Shown one piece after another: positions 8,001-16,929 of a stretch of DNA of 64,000 nucleotides. Every line of letters starts with the position of its first letter. Positions within the stretch are counted from its first letter, which is position 1. Made by a program: the position numbers and the translations under genes. The notes beneath the pieces are model-generated. The model was not told the origin of the DNA. It did not search any database and worked only from the letters and a program-made list of their open reading frames with translations. Source of the stretch: Cohaesibacter sp. ES.047 (lineage in GTDB: Bacteria; Pseudomonadota; Alphaproteobacteria; Rhizobiales; Cohaesibacteraceae). Location: contig NZ_LT907844.1 in the NCBI RefSeq assembly GCF_900215505.1, forward strand, positions 682,001-746,000, read 5' to 3'.

Positions 8001-9178
8001 CTGAGAACTCGTTCAGTTTTCGTGCATAATATTGCTTTGACTCAATGCAATTATACCATCGAGCAGAATTCAGAACCGATATGCCCATTCTCGCAATCCG
8101 ATGGACATGATGATCCAAGGTTGACCGACGAGTTTGTTCCAAGCTTCGCAACATATCGCGAGGATTTCCTCGTAGGATGAAAAGATCCGATTGGAAAGCC
8201 AGTTTTCCCGCATGAACTGCCATATATTCTCGACCGGGTTCAATTCTGGCGACCTTGGTGGTAGCGGGAGCAATGTGATGTTGTCCGGCACGTCGAGATT
8301 TTGCGTTGTGTGCCAGCCGGCCTGATCGAGAATGAGGATTGCGTGGGCTCCATCAGCGACTTGGCCGGAGATTTCTTCCAGATGCCACTGCATGGCTTGG
8401 ATGTTGCAAAAGGGCAGAACCAATCCAGCCCCTACACCACGGGCCGGGCAGATAGCCCCGAAGATATAGACTGACTTTGTCCTTTGATCTTTCGGTGCAA
8501 CAGGGCGGGTTCCGCGCTTTGCCCAACGACGTGTGATCTTGGTTTTCTGTCCGACACGCGCCTCGTCCTGCCACCACACTTCTATCGGGGTTCCTTTCGG
8601 GAGCTTTTTGCAGACTTCTGCCAACTCGGCTGGGAAGTTTTTTTAAATTCATCCATCGCGAATTGATTCTGCCCTCTATGGCGGGGGCGAGCCGAGAGCT
8701 TCGTAAACCCAAGGGCACGTAGTTCACGACCAACAGAGGATTCTTCCAAGGAGATGCCATATTCCTCATAGATCCAGCGAGCCAGATCCTTGCGCCGCCA
8801 GCGCACAACACCATGAATGGCCGGGATAGGTCCCTGTTCGACAATTGCGGCGAGACCCTTGCGCTGTTCATCATCCAGTTTGCTGGGGGCTCCAGAACGT
8901 GCCTTGTCGATCAGCCCCGTTGGGCCTTCGGTATTGAAGCGAAGCACCCAATCCCGGATTATTTGCAAGGTAACGCCGCCAATGCGGGCTGCATCACTCC
9001 GTTTGCCGCCATCGTAAATTTCGGCCAGTGCCAAAAGCCGACGGCTCTGGTTGGCATGCTTGCTAGCCTTGGACAACTGCCGCAAGGCCTGCCCGTCATA
9101 ATCTTCACGAAGTGATACTGCTCTGCCCATTCTGCCATCCTCTAAATCAATGAAAGCCATTGATTCAGAAAACGATCA
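8001..9178 (-). mobile_element. IS630-family insertion sequence (ends approximate)
   Basis: The element consists of an IS630-type transposase gene and imperfect terminal repeats. Reading inward, the right end runs TGATCGTTTTCTGAATCAAT and the left end contains TTCAGTTTTCGTGCATAAT; both then carry GCTTT. IS630 elements usually insert at TA dinucleotides, but I could not fix the target duplication by eye, so the ends may be off by about 15 bases. The left end lies beside the decayed toxin and the right end coincides with the helicase stop codon. Confidence 0.75.
8070..9130 (-). CDS. IS630-family transposase made from two frames (-1 frameshift)
   Basis: A DDE transposase encoded in two overlapping frames. 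The first (from the ATG at 9130) opens MGRAVSLREDY and carries the helix-turn-helix part with GGVTLQIIRDWVLRF and a second HTH near WIYEEYGISLEESSVGREL. It runs on to DEFKK. The second frame continues with NFPAELAEVCKKLPKGT and contains the catalytic acids in WWQDEARVG, LILDQAGWH and SPELNPVENIW. The switch falls on a run of seven A residues (complement of 8638-8644). A -1 slip there yields one continuous IS630 protein of about 350 residues. This is either programmed frameshifting or transcript slippage, common in the family, or a disabling mutation. The first frame has an in-frame ATG at 9160 as an alternative start. Confidence 0.85.
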
Positions 9179-11233
9179 AAAAGGGAATCCCGAATTTGAG
9201 TCATAACTTCTGCTTGTTGGTATTAGTCGCTCAGATAGCGTTGTTTGCCGCATCTGACTTTCGGCACGCTGCACACCAGCTTCAATACTGTCCAAATCAC
9301 CAATCAGGACAATTTGTTCAACTGCCCTTGTTATTGCCGTGTAGATCAATGACCGATCAAGGATCCTTGATTTGAATACAGGAATAATCACGCGGTTCCA
9401 TTGGCTTCCTTGAGCCTTATGAACACTGATAGCATAAGCAAGATCTATGTATTCAGCGTCATATTGGGTCAGTTCCAACTCTTGACCATCCAAATCAACC
9501 AATGCTTTGCCATCAGGCAGCCTTCTCAGATATCGCCCCATAGACCCATTCTGAAGATTGCGATCATAATCATTCTTGGTCCAGATCACAGGATCTCCCA
9601 CCTTGATATCTAACCGATCTGGAAAGCTATCTCGACTATTACCACGCCAGTTTGAGAATGTGTGATTGATAGCTTCAATGCCTGCATCTCCAGCCTTAAT
9701 GGGACTGATGATTTGCGTTTCCCCCCTTGTAGAGGTGATTTCTTTGCCAACATTCATGATGCATTGAATGGCATCGCCAACTTCACAAGGAACAAAACTC
9801 ACACCTGACGCACGACCGTCAAATGACTTCAATTCAGGCATTCGCCCAGTTCTGATTGCTTTTGCAACAATTGGAATTCCACTTGAATCTGCCTGACGCA
9901 AAACCCGATCAAGAAACGTTCGAGGTACCATTCTGGATTCGATCAGTGTATGGAATACAAGACCAAATCCGATCGGGGGAAGCTGAGCAGGATCACCAAC
10001 AAGCAACAGATTGCCTTGTCCAAGGCGCCTCAAAACACGATAAAAAGTGGGCAAATCCACCATCGACGCTTCATCAATAATGACAAAGCTCTCTGGACCA
10101 AGTTCTATGAAGTCATCACTAAAGCTCATCAAAAACTTCGCAATTGTAGATGTCGGCCGCCCAGTGGCTTCTGAGATGCGTTTAGCCGCACGGCCCGACA
10201 GAGCCATCAAATGCAATTCTCGACCATAAGTCTCAGCAAGATCAGCAATTGTACTGAGGACCGTGGTTTTACCAGCACCAGCATATCCGGCAAGAAGGCT
10301 CAAACGGTTTGTCAAAGCCATGCCAATGGCCTCCCGCTGCCGGTCTGTCAGAGACCATTTTGACGCTTCGTCAAATGATGCCAAAAATTCATCAATCTGA
10401 TGTGGTTGGATTTGACTTGCAATCAGATCTGTTTGTGCTGATTGACCTGCAATTTCCGTGATCCGATCCGCGCAATAAGCTTCCATAAGGGCTGCTCCAA
10501 CAGGTTGAAGCCCATTCCCCCACACCGCTGCCCCAGCGTCATCCAAAGCAGCTTGAGCTGCCTCGAGCGGATCTCCTTTGCCCTGAAACAACCGATTGAT
10601 CTCATTGCGAAGCTTTTGCCCTCGTACAATCGTGTGCTTTTCATCAAGGCCTTGATAAAGGACTGCTTCAACTGCCCCTACCTGCCATCTGCGATCATCA
10701 ACAGTCATGCCCATGGCTCTGGCAATGCGAACAACCTGTTTCCATCCAATCCAACCCACCAATAGAAATGGATTGGCCCGGATAGAAGAAGCGCCTGCGG
10801 CTCCCCATGCTTTTACAATGTTAGCGGCAATCTTGGCATCAACGCCAATTTCATCCAGCCATTGAGCCAGATCCATTTCTGCAATCATTTCTGGATAAAC
10901 AGCCAGAAGCGTATCAGCTATCTTTTCCGGCAAAACTTCATAGAGAATAGCTCGACTATTCTGGCCTTCTTGCCCCATCGAAACAGAAGACAGAACCTGA
11001 TGAAGCGAAGCGCCAAACGTCTTGCGAAGAGCTGCCGCACGCTTTTCACCTATTCCTTCAAAACGAGGATCACGACTTAAAACTCGCTCCAGAGTGGAAA
11101 CTGCGTAGGGGTGTTCCATTGCCCTGTGGCGGGAACCGTCCATTGGAAAAGTCTCATTCTCTTCAGCGATGCAGTTGCTCCGTGTAGCAATTAAACAATC
11201 AGGTTCCTTATTCAGATTTCTGATATTGTTCAT
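9176..11233 (-). CDS. RecD2-like superfamily 1B DNA helicase
   Basis: A 5'-3' DNA helicase related to RecD2. The N-terminal part has a helix-hairpin-helix, FEGIGEKRAAALRKTFG. The motor core has Walker A AGYAGAGKTT near residue 320, motif II VIIDEASMVD near 395, motif III GDPAQLPPIGFG, and C-terminal AISVHKAQGSQW and YTAITRA motifs. About 685 residues. I chose the ATG at 11233 because CCGGGA precedes it; a TTG at 11251 is possible. Its start overlaps the end of the upstream small gene, so it is the last gene of the recombinase operon. The stop codon falls at the right end of the IS630 element, and the true C-terminus may have been altered by that insertion. Likely roles are element replication, repair or transfer; none is shown. 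Confidence 0.88.
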   Translation of the reverse strand: MNNIRNLNKEPDCLIATRSNCIAEENETFPMDGSRHRAMEHPYAVSTLERVLSRDPRFEGIGEKRAAALRKTFGASLHQVLSSVSMGQEGQNSRAILYEVLPEKIADTLLAVYPEMIAEMDLAQWLDEIGVDAKIAANIVKAWGAAGASSIRANPFLLVGWIGWKQVVRIARAMGMTVDDRRWQVGAVEAVLYQGLDEKHTIVRGQKLRNEINRLFQGKGDPLEAAQAALDDAGAAVWGNGLQPVGAALMEAYCADRITEIAGQSAQTDLIASQIQPHQIDEFLASFDEASKWSLTDRQREAIGMALTNRLSLLAGYAGAGKTTVLSTIADLAETYGRELHLMALSGRAAKRISEATGRPTSTIAKFLMSFSDDFIELGPESFVIIDEASMVDLPTFYRVLRRLGQGNLLLVGDPAQLPPIGFGLVFHTLIESRMVPRTFLDRVLRQADSSGIPIVAKAIRTGRMPELKSFDGRASGVSFVPCEVGDAIQCIMNVGKEITSTRGETQIISPIKAGDAGIEAINHTFSNWRGNSRDSFPDRLDIKVGDPVIWTKNDYDRNLQNGSMGRYLRRLPDGKALVDLDGQELELTQYDAEYIDLAYAISVHKAQGSQWNRVIIPVFKSRILDRSLIYTAITRAVEQIVLIGDLDSIEAGVQRAESQMRQTTLSERLIPTSRSYDSNSGFPF

Positions 11234-11699
11234 CAAAAAATCCCGGTTCAAGTTTAATCCGACGCCCCATCGGCACCTGCTCGTTTAACAAAACACCTGC
11301 CTGTTTCATCTTACGCTTGAGATCAAAATTCTCTGCCTTCAAAACGGCAACCATCTGTCCAAGCCGATTGTTCTCCTGCTGCAACCGGCGCACTTCTGCT
11401 TGATCCATCTCGCCAATTGAAGCACCATCAATATCGCTTGATTCATTGCGACGTTCTTTGATGCTGTACAACAATCCTTTCTCGGTCGCGTAGTCTCGCA
11501 GCCTTTGCTGGAAAGCAGGATTGTCCTGCAAAACATTGCGGCTAACGCCATTAGGACCAACGCGCTTCAGGATTGCCTGATGATTCAGCGCACCATTCCG
11601 TGTCGGCAGGGTCTTGCGATCTTGCTCACAAGCATCAATCAGACCTTCCAGATATTGGAGATTTTCCTTGCCAGCCTTAGCCCCTTGACGTTTTACCAT
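11208..11699 (-). CDS. Small HTH/coiled-coil protein of the recombinase operon
   Basis: A 163-residue protein of unknown function. Residues about 25-75 look like a DNA-binding segment (NHQAILKRVGPNGVSRNVLQ then AFQQRLRDYATEKGL). Residues about 100-135 form a coiled coil (VRRLQQENNRLGQMVAVLKA then ENFDLKRKMKQ). This resembles the layout of TnpC-like accessory proteins of Tn554-type elements, and of the other small protein in this operon. The ATG at 11699 has GAGGG upstream and starts ten bases after the dUTPase stop. A longer version starting at 11741 overlaps dut and is less likely. Function is inferred only from layout and context. Confidence 0.7.
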   Translation of the reverse strand: MVKRQGAKAGKENLQYLEGLIDACEQDRKTLPTRNGALNHQAILKRVGPNGVSRNVLQDNPAFQQRLRDYATEKGLLYSIKERRNESSDIDGASIGEMDQAEVRRLQQENNRLGQMVAVLKAENFDLKRKMKQAGVLLNEQVPMGRRIKLEPGFFDEQYQKSE

Positions 11700-11709
11700 A
11701 GGATGCCCT

Positions 11710-12162
11710 CTATTCCTTGACCCCGGTGGAGCCAAAACCACCTGACCCGCGCTCAGTTTCGCTCAGTGTATCAACCTCGACTATTTGAGGCTTCAATATT
11801 GGGGCAATAACTGCTTGAGCAATTCTGTCGCCATGGCCGATAGTAAAGGGTTCCTTTCCCGCATTGAGTAGGGCTACTTTTACGGAACCTCTATAATCTT
11901 CGTCCACGGTCCCGGGACTGTTCGGAATCATTAAGCCATGTCTGACAGCCAGACCTGATCTGGGCCGGATCTGCATTTCCGTTCCGGAAGGAATTTCAAC
12001 GGCAAATCCGGTGGGAACCAAAGCAATGCAACCGGGGTCAAGAATCACATCTCCATCCGGAAGGCATGCCCTTAGGTCCATTCCTGCCGCACCTGGCGTA
12101 GCGTAGGAAGGAAGAGGAAGGTCTACATTTTCAGGCAGGCGCAAGAACTTGACAACAGTCAT
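11710..12162 (-). CDS. dut: Element-borne deoxyuridine triphosphatase (complete)
   Basis: dUTPase hydrolyses dUTP to dUMP and pyrophosphate, which keeps uracil out of DNA and feeds thymidylate synthesis. All five motifs of the trimeric family are present in 150 residues: PGAAGMDLRA, RPRSGLAVRHG, NSPGTVDEDYRG, GDRIAQAVIAP and the phosphate-binding GSGGFGSTG. It lies inside the recombinase operon; its ATG overlaps the stop of the gene before it (ATGA-type). The sequence is clearly different from the interrupted host dut at 18,351-18,656 and uses more AT-rich codons. It is the only intact dut in the window and presumably replaces the host enzyme. Confidence 0.97.
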   Translation of the reverse strand: MTVVKFLRLPENVDLPLPSYATPGAAGMDLRACLPDGDVILDPGCIALVPTGFAVEIPSGTEMQIRPRSGLAVRHGLMIPNSPGTVDEDYRGSVKVALLNAGKEPFTIGHGDRIAQAVIAPILKPQIVEVDTLSETERGSGGFGSTGVKE

Positions 12163-12650
12163 TCTGTTCTCCTTGGAGGCATTGGCAAGACATTGTTGGA
12201 AATGCCAGAAGACATATTAGATATTTGGGCTTCAAGCGCCTTTATCCGCCTATCTTTGGCTGCCAGATCTTTTCGCCAGCTAATAGCCTGAGAAGAGATT
12301 TCCGCCAATGCTTGTTCAAAAAACTCTATAGTGTCACGCCGGGCTTTTGCCCCATCCGGCTTTGATACAGCAGATTCTTTTTTGTGACCTTTGACCCAAT
12401 TCTGGACTTGTTTTTTCAAATCCTTGTGCCGGGCATTGCGGAGATATGCTTCACTGACACCGGCCTGACGCTGCACCTCCTGAACAGAAAGCCGACGGGG
12501 TTTATCCGGATTATCTGGTTCATGATAATAGCCTCTTTGAGCTATCACCGCATCTATGGTCCGCATCGCATCCAGGATAGCTTGCTGGGATTTTTCTTTG
12601 CGCCCCCGATGGTATTCCGCCAACGGTACGGTCTTTGAACTATCACCCAT
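12159..12650 (-). CDS. TnpC-like HTH/coiled-coil accessory protein
   Basis: A 163-residue protein. Residues about 50-90 contain an HTH-like region, RRLSVQEVQRQAGVSEAYLR, followed by a basic stretch (ARHKDLKKQVQNWVKGHKK). Residues about 115-150 form a coiled coil (ISWRKDLAAKDRRIKALEAQ). Size, order and position directly after large tyrosine recombinases match TnpC of Tn554-type elements (DUF6262-like) and similar small proteins of other multi-recombinase elements. TnpC influences orientation and efficiency of Tn554 transposition, so a DNA-binding accessory role is plausible. The start shares a base with the stop of the preceding gene. I recognise the type rather than a specific family. Confidence 0.65.
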   Translation of the reverse strand: MGDSSKTVPLAEYHRGRKEKSQQAILDAMRTIDAVIAQRGYYHEPDNPDKPRRLSVQEVQRQAGVSEAYLRNARHKDLKKQVQNWVKGHKKESAVSKPDGAKARRDTIEFFEQALAEISSQAISWRKDLAAKDRRIKALEAQISNMSSGISNNVLPMPPRRTE

Positions 12651-14674
12651 TATTTGCTCTCCAGATAATCAATCAGTTTATCTTTGGTCTGTTGCGGCAA
12701 TCCATTAAAGTGTCTGTGATCACAATCCCGCAATGCACCACGTAGGCGTTCATCGCTGGTAAAGACATCAAGAGTTTTTTCAAAAGTGGCAAGGCCAGCA
12801 ATGATTTGAGTTTGGAACATTGCTTTTCTGCCATCAGACACCCGATTTCCCCGCATCATCTGCATGGCAGATTCTACCAGTCGCTCTTTGTTTTGGGCCT
12901 CAGCTGCCGCTTCCAGCCGATATATACAATTGGCTGGACAGGCACCAATATCCCTTATCCCCTTACCCATGGAACATAGTCCATTCTCATTGAGAGCTGT
13001 GGTGCAGTAGGTGTTTTCTTTGATTTTGATGATAGTTGGCAAAATAACTTTGAGGATTTCAGGATCATCAGGGGAGATGCAATGCTTGTTGGCAATTTCG
13101 GTCACATTCTTTTTGGTGGTCCGAATGGTATTGGCTGCAAGGCCTCCACAATCATCAATCTCACCAATTAACTTTTTGCGCCGGACATGTTGCACTTCGC
13201 GGCGAACAATATCAGCATCAGACGCAAATTCAGGTGACGAGAGCATATAGCCCATCGTGACTTCGATATCATTATGGCCAAGGACCGTATAGAGCACCTC
13301 ACTGGCACCTTCAAGGCAAAGCCCAACAAGACGTGCCATGGTTTTGCGGAACCGATGTGAAGTGATGTTGTTATCTATCTCTCCCAATGGCTCACCATCC
13401 AGAGTTTTTACAGATCGCCCAAATTTTGGCAAAATAGCTTCAAGAGTTGCAATGCCTGTTGTACTGCTCACACCAGGCACCCAAAGCTTATCCCCCTGAT
13501 ATCCAAATGTTTTATGGAGACTTTGTTGCTTTCTGACCGCCTCCACAGCCAGTTCAGGCAATGGCCAATGTCGTTCTGATCCATTCACATTTGCAGATTC
13601 CTTGAATGTATAGCCAGTCAGATATTCTTCCCCATTCAATGCAACCAATGGATCTCTGTCCAAAGTTTTCATTTCTGAGATCCGCCCACCAGTGGCTGTG
13701 TTCAGAATGATTGCATTGGCAATTTGGCATAGCAAAAGCAGTGATTTCACACCATCTAAAGTATCAACCGGCCAGCTTGTAAATTCCTTCTTTGCCCTTT
13801 TCTCACCAGTGACCTCAAATATATACGGAAAGGCAAAACCAGGATGAAGGACATTACCTTGCCATAAGGCAATCTGTTGCTTTCTATAAGGAGTTACATA
13901 CTTGCTAACATACTTTCTGCCCTGTGCATCACAATCAATTGCAGCAATCTCTGTATAACAGGCCTCCAGATCTGTCTGGATTTTTGCCAAAAAATGAGCC
14001 GCTTGGAGAATTTCTGTGAATGCGCCATCTGAGAATGGCTGGATGGGTTTTCTTGTGCCCGGTTGGACAGTCTCTATGTCTCCGGCAGGCCAATCGTCAA
14101 ATAGACCAGCATTGTAAAGGCCATTCAGCCGTGGACCACACTGTGTGATAAATGTTGGATACTCAGTACGAAGCCGATCAAAGGCCGCAGGTGACAGGTT
14201 ACCAAATATTATCCCTGAATCTGGGCAGGTCATCTGATTGGATGGCAATCGATCGGACAGGGTCATTGCAAATCGGGCAGCATTAATCAAATTTTTTGTA
14301 TATTGTACCCAGGTGCGAGGTTTTGTTGGGGTGGATTTTTTTCTATTAAAAACAATTGTTTGAGTAAAATTTAGAAACGCAAACCGTTTCAACCGCCGGA
14401 TCAGAAACTCTGCTTTAGGATCATCTCGGCTCCAGCCATCAGGCAAGGCTTTTACAAAATCAATAGTTCTTTCGCCATCTTGATAATAGTTTTCATTGAC
14501 AAAATCTTTTGGCACTACCCATTCATCATCCTGAATAGCCACACCTTTAAAAATCTGGTAATCAGCAATTTTGTCCCATGGCAAAGTCCAGGCTTCATCA
14601 AGATTGAACGGAGCAGAGCCATAGACAAGGGCATCCCTATGCTTCTCAAACAAGACATCATATGATGGTTTCAT
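12650..14674 (-). CDS. Large tyrosine recombinase (third of the trio)
   Basis: A 674-residue site-specific recombinase. The catalytic domain lies at about residues 310-500. It has the first arginine in TGGRISEMK, the HxxR box in ITSHRFRKTMARL, and the GH...Y motif in LGHNDIEVTMGYM, so the active site looks complete. A long N-terminal half probably carries arm/core-binding domains. A C-terminal cysteine cluster (CTTALNENGLCSMG then GACPANC) may bind metal, as in TnpB of Tn554-like elements. Its ATG overlaps the stop of the gene before it by four bases. Together with its two partners it presumably carries out insertion and excision. Confidence 0.85.
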   Translation of the reverse strand: MKPSYDVLFEKHRDALVYGSAPFNLDEAWTLPWDKIADYQIFKGVAIQDDEWVVPKDFVNENYYQDGERTIDFVKALPDGWSRDDPKAEFLIRRLKRFAFLNFTQTIVFNRKKSTPTKPRTWVQYTKNLINAARFAMTLSDRLPSNQMTCPDSGIIFGNLSPAAFDRLRTEYPTFITQCGPRLNGLYNAGLFDDWPAGDIETVQPGTRKPIQPFSDGAFTEILQAAHFLAKIQTDLEACYTEIAAIDCDAQGRKYVSKYVTPYRKQQIALWQGNVLHPGFAFPYIFEVTGEKRAKKEFTSWPVDTLDGVKSLLLLCQIANAIILNTATGGRISEMKTLDRDPLVALNGEEYLTGYTFKESANVNGSERHWPLPELAVEAVRKQQSLHKTFGYQGDKLWVPGVSSTTGIATLEAILPKFGRSVKTLDGEPLGEIDNNITSHRFRKTMARLVGLCLEGASEVLYTVLGHNDIEVTMGYMLSSPEFASDADIVRREVQHVRRKKLIGEIDDCGGLAANTIRTTKKNVTEIANKHCISPDDPEILKVILPTIIKIKENTYCTTALNENGLCSMGKGIRDIGACPANCIYRLEAAAEAQNKERLVESAMQMMRGNRVSDGRKAMFQTQIIAGLATFEKTLDVFTSDERLRGALRDCDHRHFNGLPQQTKDKLIDYLESK

Positions 14675-16929
14675 TGGTTCTGATCCTCATTTATTGCAAT
14701 CTCAGGCGCTATATTGAGTTGGACTTCGCCAAAAATAGGTCTTGCTCCCGACTGTATTTCTTCGAGGACTCTTGCAACATTGTCATCATACTCTTGGGCA
14801 AGCATTTTATTCTGCAAAGCGTCTCGGATCATTTCTATGCCCTGTAGTTCCAGATACAAGCTGCTTCGCAGGAATGCTTCATCAGCTGAAGTGTCTTTTA
14901 TCGCCAACAGCTCAGCATTGCGCTCAGCCAAAGGGTCAAGAGCCTCAATGGTAAAACGCGCATGTGGGCACAATATGCATCTTTGTGCCTGACATAGAGT
15001 GTTCTTGACATGGTTGGGGGCAATGTCAGCAGGCGGATGCAGTGGATCCTCACACCCCATGCCATAGGCGCTCCTATATTGGCGTTGCACCCTGTTTGAT
15101 GCCAATAAGGCTCTGTCTTCTTCTGTCACACCATCTTTTGATGTCGCAAACCATAATATGGCAGGATCGACAGGTCGCCCACTGGATGTTTCTTCAAATA
15201 TTGCTTGTGCCAAAGCCCCAAACTGTTTGAATCGTTCACCAATCTGGCCTTTTTGACGCAAATAATGCCTTGTGCTGCTGATATGCCGATGATTGAGGAT
15301 GCCTTGGACAGCAAAGATATTACCCCCACTCTCATCATAGACAAAAGCTGCATAACCATCACGGATATCACCCGGCTGCAATGCTTCTACGGATTCTACA
15401 AGTGCACCTTTACCCTGCTTTTTAGCATTATCAATGGCTACTGATTTCAAATTGGTATTAAATGATTTAGCAATTGAACTTGATACACCCAAGAATCCAA
15501 CAGCCTTATGACCAGTGCCTTTATTGCCCCAAAAAATCCAGGGTGATTGCAATTTTTGCTCAATCATTGCAATCTCAATGCGGACTTCGCATGTCTGGGG
15601 TTGTTTCAGCAGCTCTGCACGCGCTTCCCGGAGGAGATCTCGCAAATAACGGGTGCGTTCAATTTGTGCCTTGATCACCGCAAATGGCTGATATCGGGAT
15701 GCTTTGAGACAGTGAGCCGCTTGCAGGCGTCTGGTTTTTGGTCTAACAGACCTAATTTCAATGGTTTCAGGCTGATCTTGTTCTTGATCTTCTTGTTCAG
15801 GGGCAAAAATTATCACTTGGCCATTTTTGTTTTGACCATCAAATGATTGGTTGATTTTAGGTTTGGCTAGTTGGTCAGTGCATTCAGTGTACCAGTCGTC
15901 ACATTCTTCAAAATTTTCATTAACAACGGTAATGGCTCTCGCTGTATCCATCCAACCTGTATGATATGACACCAATGCATAAGCAGCCATGGTATCGGCC
16001 TCAGATGGTGCTATCATCCGATAAATATTATAAAGTGTTGCAGTGGGCCAGCCTCCACTTGCCCGCTGTGCAATTTGAGCGCGCGTGTTGTTGAGCCGGC
16101 CAGCATCACCTCTGGCAATATCCTTTCTGTTGATAATTTTTTTCCGGATGCGGTCATGTAACAGCACCAATATGTTGCACCAACGATACCAAACCATATT
16201 TCGCTTGCCGCCACGGCGTCCATCAGTACGACCAGATCTGCCTGTTTGGCCTAGAATGCGCGGGTCTGTGCCTCTCTCCAGACCCTTTAAGCCACGGTCA
16301 TGATATCGCAGGCTTTCATCATGGATGTTTTGAGCCGTATTATAAACTGCTTTTAAAGCCTGCAGATCAACATCTTGATGCATTTTGGGTGCTGAGTCTC
16401 TGTCTCCTTCGGTATTAATCGTCGGCCATTGCACACCATTCTGTCCTGTTTGAAGAGCATTTACTGCCTCTCCAACACATGTTGCAATATAATTTAAACA
16501 GATATTTTTGGTTTTGAGAATTTTCCCCGACCCAGTGAGTAAAAAATACTTAAATTCATTGGCATCAGCAGACCAAATATCATGACAACTTTCTAGATTT
16601 CGCCCATTTTCTCTTGCAATTTTATCAAGGTACTTAAAAAATTTGGTGATATTCAGTAATTTTGTTGCAATGGTGCTGTGAGCGTTGCCTTGCATTTCTC
16701 TCCGTATGACCGGGGCAAGTTCATGTATCAATTTTGGACGCCCCGTGAAGCCTTTCTTTTCATCTCCATCACGATAAATCGTGAGATCTACTATTTTGAG
16801 TTTTATGCCGTCCTTTTGTTCCCAGACAAGCGGATCCACCGGCAGTTCAACAACAGGAGCGGCAGGGCCTAATGCCTCGATTGTCTCTTTTGACTGTTTG
16901 TTTCGTTGGGCTTTGTTAAACCTGCTCAC
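14671..16929 (-). CDS. Large tyrosine-recombinase-like protein with a changed active site (second of the trio)
   Basis: A 752-residue protein in the middle of the recombinase set. The C-terminal catalytic fold can be followed through GFLGVSSSIAKSFNTNLKS, then GDIRDGYAAFV, where an HxxR box is expected, and LNHRHISSTRHYLRQ, which supplies the H...Y motif. The histidine of HxxR appears replaced (D-I-R), and I could not find a convincing first arginine. It may therefore be a structural or regulatory partner rather than a catalyst. A late cysteine cluster (CQAQRCILCPHARF) may bind zinc. It overlaps both neighbours by four bases. The position and size recall TnpB-like or GmtZ-like proteins of multi-recombinase elements, but I could not test that. 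Confidence 0.7.
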   Translation of the reverse strand: MSRFNKAQRNKQSKETIEALGPAAPVVELPVDPLVWEQKDGIKLKIVDLTIYRDGDEKKGFTGRPKLIHELAPVIRREMQGNAHSTIATKLLNITKFFKYLDKIARENGRNLESCHDIWSADANEFKYFLLTGSGKILKTKNICLNYIATCVGEAVNALQTGQNGVQWPTINTEGDRDSAPKMHQDVDLQALKAVYNTAQNIHDESLRYHDRGLKGLERGTDPRILGQTGRSGRTDGRRGGKRNMVWYRWCNILVLLHDRIRKKIINRKDIARGDAGRLNNTRAQIAQRASGGWPTATLYNIYRMIAPSEADTMAAYALVSYHTGWMDTARAITVVNENFEECDDWYTECTDQLAKPKINQSFDGQNKNGQVIIFAPEQEDQEQDQPETIEIRSVRPKTRRLQAAHCLKASRYQPFAVIKAQIERTRYLRDLLREARAELLKQPQTCEVRIEIAMIEQKLQSPWIFWGNKGTGHKAVGFLGVSSSIAKSFNTNLKSVAIDNAKKQGKGALVESVEALQPGDIRDGYAAFVYDESGGNIFAVQGILNHRHISSTRHYLRQKGQIGERFKQFGALAQAIFEETSSGRPVDPAILWFATSKDGVTEEDRALLASNRVQRQYRSAYGMGCEDPLHPPADIAPNHVKNTLCQAQRCILCPHARFTIEALDPLAERNAELLAIKDTSADEAFLRSSLYLELQGIEMIRDALQNKMLAQEYDDNVARVLEEIQSGARPIFGEVQLNIAPEIAINEDQNQ

